This document shows positions 43,393-54,300 of a stretch of DNA of 64,000 bases, piece after piece (positions within the stretch are counted from its first letter, which is position 1; each line of letters opens with the position of its first letter). The notes below the pieces were generated by a model. It had not been told where the DNA came from, did no database searches, and was given only the letters and a program-made list of their open reading frames with translations. This DNA comes from Turritopsis dohrnii (taxonomy: Eukaryota; Cnidaria; Hydrozoa; Anthoathecata; Oceaniidae), in the NCBI GenBank assembly GCA_027922465.2, contig BQMF02000014.1, positions 186,001-250,000 on the forward strand. Direction: 5' to 3'. A program made the position numbers and the translations under genes.

Positions 43393-44535
43393 ATGTCAGT
43401 AAGAAATCCTCTGATTCTCCCAGTGAGAACAGATCTATTGAGAAATCCTGAAGGCAAATATCATCCACTGTTGCTAAACAACAGTCTGAAACTTCTGGCA
43501 TGGAATGTTTCAGGAAAAGTTTGGAGACAAAGCATATCAGAAAGGGCTACCAGACTTATCACAGCTTCCAGAAGGTCAGGAACTGTCAGCCATTACCACT
43601 CGTCTTGAAGAAAATGGCATAGTTGGTGTACTGAAAGAACAGTTTGTCCCCTTAGATGTCCTGTAGAGTATATATTAGATTTTTTGGCATATCTGTTTGA
43701 TGAAGGACTAGAATATAGCACCATAGCATCACATAGATCCGCCATTTCAGCCTACCATGAACCTATTGATGGAAAAGCCATTGGCGAAAATTCCAGAGTG
43801 TCATCTCTCATGGCAGGTGTCTTCAATAAAAGACCTCCAAAAGCTAAGTGTGTTTTTATTTGGGATGTTGAAAAGGTCCTTAAATATTTGAGGGATCTGC
43901 AGGACAATGTCTTTTTGTCAGACAAATAATTGACTTTAAAACTGACTATGTTACTTTCTTCGTGTGCTGCTAGTAGGGTCTCTGAATTAACTTTTTTAAA
44001 TACTGGTTATATGGTAGAACATGAAAACTTTCATGTGTTTCATTTTGCAGAACTTACTAAAGTTTGCTGCCCAGGAAAGAAAAGACCGCCAGTGAAATTT
44101 CTCAAATTTGGGGAGAATGAAAAGTTGTGTGTATGTGTCACTATAAAGGATTATATGACCAGGAGGGGCAAGTGGAAAGTCACTGACTCCCAACTTCTTA
44201 TTAGCTATATAGACCCACATAAACTGGTGTCCACCTCAACCATCTCAAGGTGGCTTAGACAAATGCTTCAAGAAATAGGTATTGATGTAAGTAAGTTTAC
44301 AGCTCACTCTACAAGGTCTGCAGCAACTTCGAAAGCAAAGACAATAGGTATTTCAGTTTCTGACATCCTCAAACAGGTATATTGGTCAGGTGAATCCACT
44401 TTCCAAAGATTTTATCATAAGCAGATTGAGGACCCGAGTCTAATTTTTCAACCTTGCTATCCAGTGGGCTTTGAAAAGAGGTGGTTGAGGCTATGGCCTC
44501 TAGATTTATTGCGAGATGGGGGTATCCAGTATTAG
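43393..44535 (+). pseudogene. DIRS tyrosine recombinase, broken by stops
   Basis: Three pieces: 43393-43608, 43684-43929 and 43930-44535. The last two are in one frame, separated only by a TAA at 43927. Catalytic residues visible: Arg in CAASRVSELTFL, His and Arg in FTAHSTRSAATSKA, Tyr in STFQRFYHKQI. N-terminal core-binding helices: LDFLAYLFDEGLEYSTI. The enzyme integrates the circular DNA copy. The piece ends within the inverted terminal repeat. Confidence 0.9.
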
Positions 44536-44797
44536 CTCGGTGGAGATTTCATGAAATACTGCCCACCCTGCCCACCCTCTCGTGTTCAGAGGGGTTACTC
44601 GGCAAAACTTTTATTTTAAACCATTACGGAATGCTTTCTCGGGAACACGTGTGCGCGGATTGGTTTCGGCCTTGTCCTCTAGATTTATTGCGAGATGGGT
44701 TATCCAGTATTAGTTCGTGTTCCGATTTCATTCATGAAATCGGGATTACCTTTCGAGCGCTACGCGCCCTTACGTAATCCTCCAACTTCCCCTAGAG

Positions 44798-44974
44798 CTG
44801 TGGTAGAAAATATTGACCTCTTAGAATATTTTCACCCCCGAGGTTTACGCTTATGACTTGTTAGGTTTTCTTTGTTATTGTTAGGGTTAGGGTCAGGGTT
44901 AGGGTTAGGTTTAGTCATAAGCGTAAACCACAGAGGGTGAGAATATTCTAAGGGGTCAATATTTTATACTACAG
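44798..44974. mobile_element. foldback element with telomere-like repeats at its centre
   Basis: Inverted ends CTGTGGTAGAAAATATTGAC and its near complement ending CTACAG. Arms of about 65 bases include TTTACGCTTATGAC. The loop at about 44877-44912 is a run of TTAGGG units with one variant (GTCAGG). No target duplication could be fixed. Confidence 0.85.
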
Positions 44975-45100
44975 AACTCCGCATCTTTGCACCACTCGAG
45001 TGGTGTAAAAAGCAATGCCGGTACCCGACCTTCTGGACTTGTATTTTCCGAAGCGGCACACCGTTTCATACTTGTTATATGCGAGCCAAATAAATAAAAA

Positions 45101-45292
45101 ATGAAACTCTCGTCCGAAATAAATTCCGTCGGCGAAAATATTGCTGCCGCCGCAAGTCGAAAAAACTCTTTCACAGTTAAGAAGGAAAAAAGAAAGTGTC
45201 AGACTGAAAACTATATTAATTTTGAAGGAATAATAATTCCCTACTTCAGTATCAATGCTCAACTAAATGATGACCAAATTTCACAGGTGTAA
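45101..45292 (+). other. short ORF of unknown nature
   Basis: ATG 45101, 63 residues, MKLSSEINSVGENIAAAASR, ending at a GGTGTAAG context that could be a splice donor (CAG|GTGTAAG). It might be the first exon of a gene going right, but no partner exon was found. Unrecognised. Confidence 0.25.
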
Positions 45293-45328
45293 GTACACCA
45301 GTACACCAGCCTAAATCTGCCCCTGATA

Positions 45329-45619
45329 CTAGGGGAATTTCGTTTCGAATTTGACGATATTTTTTAATTCTTTGAATAGCTCGTTCAACATGAATTCTAA
45401 CAGCTGCAATTGTTTAACTTTCTGTGACTTCTTCGAGAGCTGATTTCTGCCACCCAAAAATGCTGGTATATTAAGTGATACACCCATAGGTTGAAGTAAA
45501 TCCTTAATAATAAATCCTCGATCAGCCATTACAGCATCACCATCTTCCCACAATTCTTTTTGTAACAATCCAGAACGTCTGACATAGCACCAAGTTTGAG
45601 ATAAACAAAGTTTGACCAT
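45329..45619 (-). pseudogene. ISL2EU/THAP-type DDE transposase, C-terminal fragment
   Basis: LWEDGDAVMADRGF, ILDLL-like IIKDLLQPMGVSLNIPAFLG and GRNQLSKKSQKVKQ match the second Asp and the late part of the DDE_4-type transposase found in THAP/ISL2EU elements. The last helix normally contains the catalytic Glu (HVER); here it reads LEFMLNELFKELKN, so the Glu region has diverged. Truncated at both sides. Confidence 0.7.
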
Positions 45620-47122
45620 CTAATTAAATATCTTGAAACATTTCAAAATCAACTGCTTCTTCTTGAACTTCATCTTCAGGTTCTTGGTTTTCATGAAAGT
45701 TATAGCTTAAGTAGAAAAAAAGCTTTATTTTTTAAATTGCAAACTTAACCGCTAAAACTCGCGATTTTTTCAACCAAAAATATATTCAAATATAGTGCTT
45801 TTGACTATCTAAAACATGCAAAAAAATGCTTTGGAATCGGAACTGGCTATCAAAAGTTATGAGGTAATTTGTTTCCACTGCTAATTATATTGATACAGAC
45901 TTTACTTTCTGATCTATGGTTTTCAGGTAACTGATTATGGTGGAAAACTTCTTTTCTAGCGATGTTAGTCTTTTTTCCGCATTTGTATTTTGTCCTTCCT
46001 GATGAGCTCTTTGTCGTGTTACTGTAGGTACCACATGCTCTTGCTCATGTAAGAAGTCCTCGAACGACGTAATGGGATTGTTTCTCTATTATCATATGAA
46101 TATATTATTTTTCATTAAATTTTGTCTTCAGTGAAATCAGGGATGTGTAACCTTATTATCTATTATCTATTCGATTTTGCTCACGCATTTTAAAACAATA
46201 GAAATTTTTCCTTATTAAACCAATCAGATTGCATTTTATTGTTTGAGTTGGACGAATGAAATTATTTGTAGTTTTTCATCCTGAACGTACAAGCCAGAAT
46301 ACCTTTCATTTATATTAAATATGGCAACCAACAGCATGTATTATGATAATGAGGAATTGAATTTTGAAGATCTTGATTTTGACGAAGATATTGAGGTTTT
46401 AGTTGATACTGTGATTATGTCAGATGAAGAAGATATTGTTCTGGCTGATTTTGACGTGGATGTAAGATGATTTGGATGAGGACGTAACCTTACAAATCTC
46501 CACTGTTGTTTTTGTCGGGGATGATGATGTATTAAAAGTTGTTGATGATGTATTAAAAGTTGTTGATTCAGTCCATGAGAACATCGAAGTTAATCTGTCA
46601 TCTACATTCAGTTAATCTTGTAAAAAATGCTAGAAGAAATATGAAAATTATTTGTTTTTTTACAAGAAGTAAAAAGACAGTTGATAAAGAAGAATTTCAC
46701 ATGCATATTGAACTTTGCTCACCACAATTACACAGATCGTCACAACATCAACTTGGTGTTATTGATTTCGGTACATAAAAATAGCTGATGTTTTCGAAAT
46801 TTTACAAAATTAGATTACTATGAACTCCTGGAAAGATATAATTCCTTCCCTGCATGAAAACACTGAGCTTGAGCTTGTAATCCTATTTCAGTTTATTTAG
46901 GACTTTTTTTCAAGTTAGTTTAAAGCAAAATTGTTTTGTGGAAGCAAGTCATTTAAAGTTGAAGAAAAACTATCTTATGTTTCTGGGTACATTCCATATG
47001 CTATCAAAAAGCAACTTCTCGAACAGTAACAAACATTTTATACATTTATACGCAGAGTGGAAAACATTGTACAGACAATTCTAACTACATCACTGATGGT
47101 AAAATATGCAAATGAAAATCAA
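45620..47122. other. decayed coding remnants, unassigned
   Basis: ATG at 46321 opens a short acidic frame (MATNSMYYDNEELNFEDLDF) to a stop near 46470; a 22-base direct duplication (GTTGATGATGTATTAAAA) sits at about 46530-46565, and later frames hint at CKKC..KYENYLFF. These could be an ISL2EU YqaJ-protein start, but motifs are too weak to name. Confidence 0.3.
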
Positions 47123-47129
47123 GTAAGCA

Positions 47130-47560
47130 GTACCAACCTAGGGCATTGCCAGTGAGCCAGCAGGGCGGTCCGCAACCAGTGGACAAGCCGGGCGCCGACT
47201 TTGACGTAAGGGCCTCGCATTTTGAGTTGTAGACTTTTAAGTGCTACTATTACTGTGAGAGATCCAACGCTGGAAGCGGCCGCACATTGTCCTTTGGCAA
47301 GCTAGGCGTTATGGGATCTAAGTTAACCCTCACCCCGACCACTATGCTTGAGGACGAACTAGTACTGGCAGACTAGACTTCCACACAGCTCGGATAGATG
47401 TTGTTATTTGTCCATTGTGTGCACTACAAGTACTATTATGAAGTATTGTGATATTGCGCAGATAGACCCGTGAAACGTCCGTCCTGTGGATTGAACCTCC
47501 ACCGTTCGGAAATTTAGCCTCTCAGTAGCCAGATTACAGGTGCACGCCACTACACCCAGC
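47130..47560 (-). mobile_element. SINE-like element in a (TAAG)n target
   Basis: GC-richer than its surroundings and flanked by AAGTAAG (47123-47129) and TAAGTAAGTAAG (47561-47572). On the minus strand its head reads GCTGGGTGTAGTGGCGTGCA, then CCTGTAATC and GGCTACTGAGAGGCT, which recalls the 7SL/Alu head, and GGTTCAATCC is a good Pol III B box about 60 bases further on. No ORF. Could be a 7SL- or tRNA-derived SINE, or a non-coding RNA retrocopy. Confidence 0.5.
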
Positions 47561-47572
47561 TAAGTAAGTAAG
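47561..47572. repeat. (TAAG)3 between two insertions
   Basis: Separates the SINE-like element from the R4/Dong-like element; part of the split target microsatellite. Confidence 0.85.
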
Positions 47573-48224
47573 CTTGATATATATATTTATTAATTTATGG
47601 TAGCTACATATTTACGATAAAATTTGAACGATTTCCAACAAGGAAATAAGTTCACTAGTAAAAAGTTCGTTAAAAAAGAGGTAATAAAAGAACATTTAAA
47701 AAAAGTGTTCCAGCTTGCAAGATTTGAAATGGAAGAATAGTTAAGTTTCAACGGCAATACTAGCACAACTGGCCTACAGTGGGCGTTATTGCTATTAAAA
47801 CTGAAATATTCTTATGAAGAAGTAATAAATGTATGAAATCGCGTTAAGGTTTCACTTCACGGTATTACGAGGTAAGGCGAAAGTAATGCTTAAGGGTAGG
47901 TAGGTTTTAGCAGTAGCATTTAGCTCATTTGGCCTACAGTGAGCTAAACCACCACAAAACCAATCCACCCTTATAACACGAGAGAATTGAAAGTTGAGAA
48001 TCAGGCTAGGAGAGGAATGAGAAAACTCCGATAGCAGTATATAGGATTGTTGAAACATTGGCAGATACTGCTATAAGGTCTTTTCCCCTTCCTTCCATCA
48101 TAGCTTATAAGAGACACTTTGGCATTCGCTTAAGTTAAAAAAAATTAAAAACGGTAGAGTCTAGCAGACCCGAAACATTTATTGTAATCAGATACTTAGC
48201 ATCAAATATAATCCTATCAGAATA

Positions 48225-49294
48225 TTAGCATTTAAAATTTAAGAAAGTTTTACAGATTTTTACAGTTCCAGCTGTAACGATGGCTTGCATTTTATTAATG
48301 ATAATTTTTATTGCTTGTTTATCGAAACCTAGTTCCTCCATGTATTCTTTAAGATTTTTCGGTACATAACCTAGTGCACCTACGACAATTGGTGTCATTT
48401 GAAATTTGTATTGGGGATACATAATTTGTAAGTTTCGTATTAGCGGACCGTACGTATTCAGTTTTTCGTTAACTTTATCAGTGATGTTGACAGGGTGTAT
48501 AGCTCACTTGGTAAGACGGTTGACTTGTAATACAAGGGTGACAGTTGGTAGTGGTTCAAATCCTGGCACTGTAGAATGCTAATGTGATATGAAAAAGTAA
48601 CATATGCAACGAAAGGTATAATGAGATATATATGTGCATGATGTGATGTAATGAACAAGTGACTCAAATAACATAAATAAATAAAAAACACAATCACCTA
48701 TCAGTCTAGTATGTGCAAGTTCTCTGCCTTAAAATCTGAGGTATACATTCCTGGTGGAGGCCCACATCAGTGAATAACACTGCCAGTTCCCCCCCGGCCT
48801 CGTTAAAATAAATTAAAAAAAAAAAAAAAAAAATCTGCTGGACAACTAAATTCGATGATGTTACACGTCTTGTCGCTGTTGTTCCAAACCAGTAGGTCAG
48901 GTCTGTTGTGTGGTAGCTTGGTTACTGTTTTTATAGGTAGGTTCCACCAGTATTCGTAGTCTCTGACTTTTTTCACGTATTCCGGATCTTTTGTTTCGTT
49001 ATATTTGTATTCTGGATGATTCTTCTGTATAATGATTTTCAAGGTATATCTAGCTAATGCATCATGTCGTACTGGTAAATAATACCTTGATGACATCATC
49101 GAACATGAACTGATGATATGGTTGACATCCTCTACTGCTGTTTTGCATAATCTGCATTTATTTGTGATGGTTGGAGTTATACCGTTATCTACCTGTCGTT
49201 TGCTTTGTTGGTATTTCGTTAGGATTTCTTGTTCGATTATTGCATCCAGGTAACCAGCAAAATGTGACGTGGTGTTTTTGTTAGTAGTCATAGA
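48225..49294 (-). pseudogene. C-terminal part of RLE retrotransposon protein, split by a SINE
   Basis: CRLCKTAVEDVNHIISSC is the CCHC motif (C-x2-C-x8-H-x4-C) before the endonuclease. RPDLLVWNN...CNIIEFSCPAD is the PD-(D/E)xK-like active region. After the SINE the frame continues VNITDKVNEKLNTYGPLIRN and MYPQYKFQMTPIVVGALGYV, ending KTFLNFKC. The reverse transcriptase upstream is missing; the reading runs out at the microsatellite. The endonuclease nicks the target DNA to prime reverse transcription. Confidence 0.85.
48492..48832 (+). mobile_element. tRNA-derived SINE with poly(A) tail
   Basis: Head GGGTGTATAGCTCACTTGGT (A box TAGCTCACTTGG) and GTGGTTCAAATCC (B box). The anticodon-like loop is ACTTGTAAT, so a Thr(TGT)-like source is possible. 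The body is about 250 bases, ending GGCCTCGTTAAAATAAATT and an A-run to 48832. The gene it interrupts closes exactly when bases 48492-48832 are removed, leaving no visible target duplication. Confidence 0.85.
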
Positions 49295-49295
49295 C

Positions 49296-49340
<45 letters not shown>

Positions 49341-49347
49341 TGTAAGT
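49296..49347. repeat. (TAAG)n microsatellite
   Basis: About 12 AAGT units with one variant (ATGT) near the right end. Right-hand remainder of the target of the R4/Dong-like element. Confidence 0.95.
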
Positions 49348-50816
49348 GCGAACTTTAGTTTTTTTTTTCATATTGCGAAATTTTAACATGCGCAAGTTCG
49401 TGATGGTAATGTAGAACTTTCGCAGGCCTTAAGACTTACTGCCCATAAGTCATTTCAAATTATCTTTCATGGGTTTAAAAGTCATTGCTTTAACCTTCAA
49501 AACAAACCAAGAAGTGATCGTTGAACACCGTTTAAGTGAAAGCACTACAAAATAATGTTCGAGCACTTGAAAAGTTAGAATAGAGTAAATTTCCGGTCAT
49601 CAGCGCGAAAGTGATTTTGAAAGATTGTAGATCACGCTACAGACGCAATTTTTTTAAATTATACAGCAGGGATCATAGGATAATCTGAAAAACAACTTTG
49701 TTGAACTTTTATTACTATTTTACATTGAAAATTCTGCTGCGAATTTTTATAGGTGCCTATTTGCTTAAATATTTCGACAAAGCCTCAAAGCTGCTCAACA
49801 CTCACTCAAAATCGTTTTAGAACTGTCTCGCATTGTGATCACGAGACGAGTAGCATTGAGGCATTTAATTGTTCTTATGAAACAATGGTTAAAAAGTTTC
49901 ACAATATATAACAAATAGTTTAATGATTAGTGTAACCATGTGGCAAAGTGTAGCGGTGGCAGTATTTCAAAACCAACTTGGAATATGAAAACCAAATAGA
50001 TCTAAACTTAAACAGATGAAAATCTGCACAAAAATCTGTTACTTTTTGTTATCTCTTAGGCCTAAGTTACACTGATGCTAATATACCTTTCAAATGTGTA
50101 AATAAGGCTTAACAAGTAACAGTATTTGCTACAAACAAAAGAAATGTGTGAACTGAAACCATGGGTACGTATTTTATAATCAAAACAAGATTCGCAAAAA
50201 TGCGACTATATATTTCCTCAAAGTTGCAAACATTTTACCAATTATTGTGTGTACATTGATAACCATGAAAAAAATATATCGTTAAATAATTACAGTATAA
50301 CTACCATCGACCTGATACTCAGATTGAATTTAATGCCACAAAAAAACTTACTTTGAAGTTATTATGAAATGAAATTGTTCACGGTCAAATGATAAGGTTT
50401 CTCTTAAAATTTTTTGCTGAGGAGTTAAAAAGTGACTGAGAAGTTACTATGGACACGTATCTAAAAATTAGAAGACCTAAATGCGACTAATATTTTCCCT
50501 TAAACAACTGCATATCAACAAACTGATCAATATGTAAGACAATTTCATCTTAATATAAGATGTATGATCTTTATTGTTGCAGAAGCTTGACAAGTTTCCT
50601 ATTTGTAACTCAAATAAAACTATCTTACAACATCATACAATCAAATTTGTATACAGGTTTTCTGCACAAAAGAAGAAAAGAAAATTGTTAAACCTAAGTT
50701 TGATACCACAGTATACTTTCGGGTAGACATATAAGCAAATAATTATCAAAAGTAATCAAAATCTCTACTAACAAATATTACGTGTAACATTTATTTTTTA
50801 AAAAAAGATGGCCTTA
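49348..50816. other. no gene seen
   Basis: A+T-rich, no credible ORFs or inverted repeats found. Confidence 0.45.
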
Positions 50817-51333
50817 GAGTGCGTTTACATGAGAGCCGTAGTGACCTCAAACCGGTTTGAAATTTTTAGCTGTTTGAAATCGCCATTCTGTTTACATGAG
50901 AAATTTCAATACGGTCTTAGCGAGTTTTGTCGGGTAAAAATCGAAACAATAGATTTACTAGCTTCTAGCTCTCTATACGAGTGCGTTTTTACACGAGAGC
51001 TATACTGAACTCACACCGGTTTGAGATTTCAATACGGGTAGAAATATTTTCTATGCACGATGGAAGAAATTTAGCACATTCTATATTTTTATTTCATGTT
51101 GCAGCAAAACTTAATTAACATGCACATGCTTGTTAACACATTTTATGATAAAACAATGAAATGTGAAAACTTTCACACCTTTCCAAATTTCAGTACAGCC
51201 GTTATCATGTAAACATCGCTAAAGGTTTGACCAGAAACCATAGTGAAATAATTACCCGTATCGAAACTCGTAACGGGAGGATTGAAATTTCAAACCGGTT
51301 TGAGTTCACTACGGCTCTCATGTAAACACACTC
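50817..51333. mobile_element. Harbinger-like MITE, copy 2
   Basis: Ends GAGTGCGTTTACATGAGAGC and near complement, with TTA on both sides as a 3-base target duplication, typical of PIF/Harbinger. Subterminal palindromes CAAACCGGTTTGA. About 80-85% like the copy at 34906-35485. Confidence 0.92.
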
Positions 51334-54300
51334 TTAAAGTGGCAATTTATAAAACTAAATTCAAGTATTCAGAACAAAAGAAATTTATTTTGTGTTTATT
51401 TTGTGGTAAAAATGACCTTCATACATAAATCCCAAATGGAAAAAAACAAACTTTGGTAGTGAAAATACATATCCATAACCAAATCACTACATAGCTGAAA
51501 GTAGAAGTTTGTGCTCCGGCTTCATTTAAATTACAGACTGTCATTTGTGTTGTGTTTTGAATTACGTTCGTATACGTGATCATGGAATTCATCCATAGTA
51601 AACTATGTTTCCGTTGTTGGATTAAATGACTATATATATATGTTTTAAAATATTATACGTAATAGGTTTTCTGTACTTCTTGTTGCATATACGACATCAT
51701 GTTTTTACTAGCTGTTTTTGTATGTACTTTTTGAAACTGGTTGAACTGGTCGTTCTCCACATGAAAGGCAAAAGGGTTTCCTTTATGGCTGGTACATCAT
51801 GCTTTTAGTTCAGTTGGGCTACATTATATCAGGATGTAAAATAAAAATAAATCTTCAGCCTGGCTATTGATAATGAATTTTCACCTTTGCACTGAAACCA
51901 CACCTTCAATGGTTTGCTGTTCGAAGCATATTAATTACCAATCATCATAACAATGTTATCAACAAAAACAAAACATCATTGATACATCAATTTTTTCTGG
52001 TTTTACACGTTCATTCAAAAGTTTTTACGAAGCTTTTTAAGACAACACTGAACTAAAACGATTCATTTCCATCATTTAACGTTTCATCTATTGAATCATT
52101 TTAAGACCTAGCAGAAAAAAAACAAAAATCTTCCACTCATCTGCACTGACTGAAAAAAATGGCGTGCTGTAGACTAGCCTCTATTCTTATCTACTTTGGC
52201 GAAAATTCAATACCGAACCGCGGCTATAAAAGTGAACGGAGAAGGAGGAGAAGAAGGAGGAGGAGAAGGAAAATGCCGGTTTTAACATATATTTCGCCCT
52301 ATGGGGAAATATATAATAAGATTTGTTAAAGAATTCTGTAAGAGCCAAAAGAAAAAAAAAAACTTTTTCATAAAAAAAAAAAATTAAAGCGAACAATCCA
52401 CTAGAAATCTGCGTTTCAAGCTTTGATTCAAAACAAAAAGTAGCCAAAGTTTACGTAAATAAAAATAAGAAAAAAATATAAAAAGGTTTTATTGATCATC
52501 ATCACACTAGGTTTTGAGGACAGTTAAAGAAGAAAAACAGGAAGAACGACAACTTGTAACATGTCTTTCTTGCATACGCAGAGGCAAGATCCACCAAAAA
52601 TTAGTGCATTGAATAAAATTTATTGAATGAAAGATTTAAGAGGTAAAACATATACAAAAATAAAGTGTATGGTGGACAAAATTTCAGATTTCAAGCTGTG
52701 CTTCAAAATTCTTGTCGTTCACTTCACTAAAGCAATACAAAAGTACTTAAACAGGTTAAAGGTGAGCCAACAATTTTATAACAAAAAGAATCACGAGAAG
52801 TTTCATTTTTTATTTTTATTTTTATGTGGATGTTTCGCCTACCCACTAGTAGGCATTCTCAACACATATGTTAGAAATATTTTTACAAGTTTTGATATAT
52901 GAGCGTTTGTAAAAAGAAAGATGTAAGTAGCAATTAACAATATACAATACAAAAAACATTAAGAAAACAATACAACAGGCCAAACAGAAAGACTAAAGTG
53001 TATAAAATATTTTTGCGGAGTGTAGCTTTTTAGCGGAACGGAGCTCATTTGGCAAGATCAAATATTGTCATCAAAATACTAACAGAGAGATGCATTTCGG
53101 CTGCCGTAACTCGATGAAACTTCCTACAGGGTCATACAAAAAGTGCAATTTGGCTCACTTACATCAGATTTCCCAAGTAGAATTCAGTCAGATAACACCT
53201 TGAATGCGCGAGCAAAAAAATTTTCAAAGTATGGCTTTTAGGCAAATTTTCCCGTTTCTACGGTACATGGACTGCTTACCAAAATGCAAAGTTGTCATTC
53301 TTAGTTAGAGTTAAGTAGACATTTCCCCCCTTTCCCCGGGAAGGCTTTGCTTTGAGGTTTGTTTCTGGGAAACCAATACCTTCATGCTATTAATGTAAGT
53401 TGTGGATGGGAATAGATTGTTTGTTGACCTTTTTGACAATCTCTTATATTCTAGAAGTAAGGTTTCTAAACTTTTTAAAGCACACTAAAATTATTTGCAT
53501 CAATGTGCTCAACAGCTGTGTTGTTGTGTGCTAGGAATATCCATACGATCCATACGTATTTCTTATCCATTCCTTTTGCTACTACGTTTCAGCTATTTTT
53601 ATTTAGCCTTTTGTGTTTTTTGAACCACTGGCACAAGAAAGAGTTTATTTCCACACAACAGACCGAACTAGTCAACACAACATCATTTGCCCATGCAATG
53701 AGACCACTTTTACACCACAAAATTTTGTTAATTGGTTCTTAGAGATTTTGAATTCTTATGGCTAGTTGGAAATGTAGCATATTAGGCTTTACCCTCTGTT
53801 TGGGGTAGTAGGATATACAGAAAAAAATTGACCTTGATTATTTCTAATGTAATCCACTCAGCAAAAATCAAAACAGCATACATCATAATGGAATTTGAAA
53901 GGGGAAGATCTCTGTCACTTTGGGTAAATAATCAATCTATTAGGTATCTTATTTGCCATAAGTTTTTTAATAATAAAAACATGAACATTCAATTAATTTA
54001 TTTAACGAAACTTTTCGTAAGTATCTCTTACATCTTCAGGTTATAATACACTGTTGTACAGTTATTATTATCAAATTGAACTGCTTTACAATAAAAACTG
54101 TAAACAACATTACCTACCTGTAATGGCAGAAAATTATTGTCTGATTTGCTATTCAATATATATACAGCAACTACATTGTAGTGTTAGAATTTATAACATT
54201 TGCCCAGGTGAAACTTTATAACATATTTTTGTCTAATAGGATAATGTAATTTTCAAAATTCTTTAAATGAATTAGATAACTGAAAAGTAAATTAATAAAT

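Larger units (their letters stand above)
40131..44790 (+). mobile_element. DIRS-type tyrosine-recombinase retrotransposon, decayed
   Basis: Order ORF1 (gag-like), reverse transcriptase, RNase H, tyrosine recombinase. Inverted terminal repeats: 40131-40222 matches the complement of about 44476-44560 (shared words include TCTAGAGGCCATAGCCTC), and a second copy of one segment (CTCTAGATTTATTGCGAGAT) lies at 44678, as expected for the internal complementary region of DIRS. No target duplication is expected for this group and none was found. Confidence 0.9.
47573..49295 (-). mobile_element. R4/Dong-like (restriction-like endonuclease) retrotransposon, 5'-truncated, in (TAAG)n
   Basis: The 3' end of an RLE-type non-LTR element on the minus strand: the end of its ORF (48225-49294) plus about 650 bases of 3' region. 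(TAAG)n lies at both borders (47561-47572 and 49296-49347). Elements of the R4/Dong group are known to insert into short simple repeats, so a (TAAG)n target is plausible. Confidence 0.72.

Noticed and set aside
45101..45174. Promoter/first exon of a host gene at the small plus-strand ORF
   Set aside because: A possible splice donor is present, but without a partner exon this cannot be distinguished from chance.
48492..48575. Functional tRNA-Thr gene
   Set aside because: A and B boxes are present but acceptor and T stems do not pair properly, and the segment continues into a body and poly(A) tail, so it is the head of a SINE.
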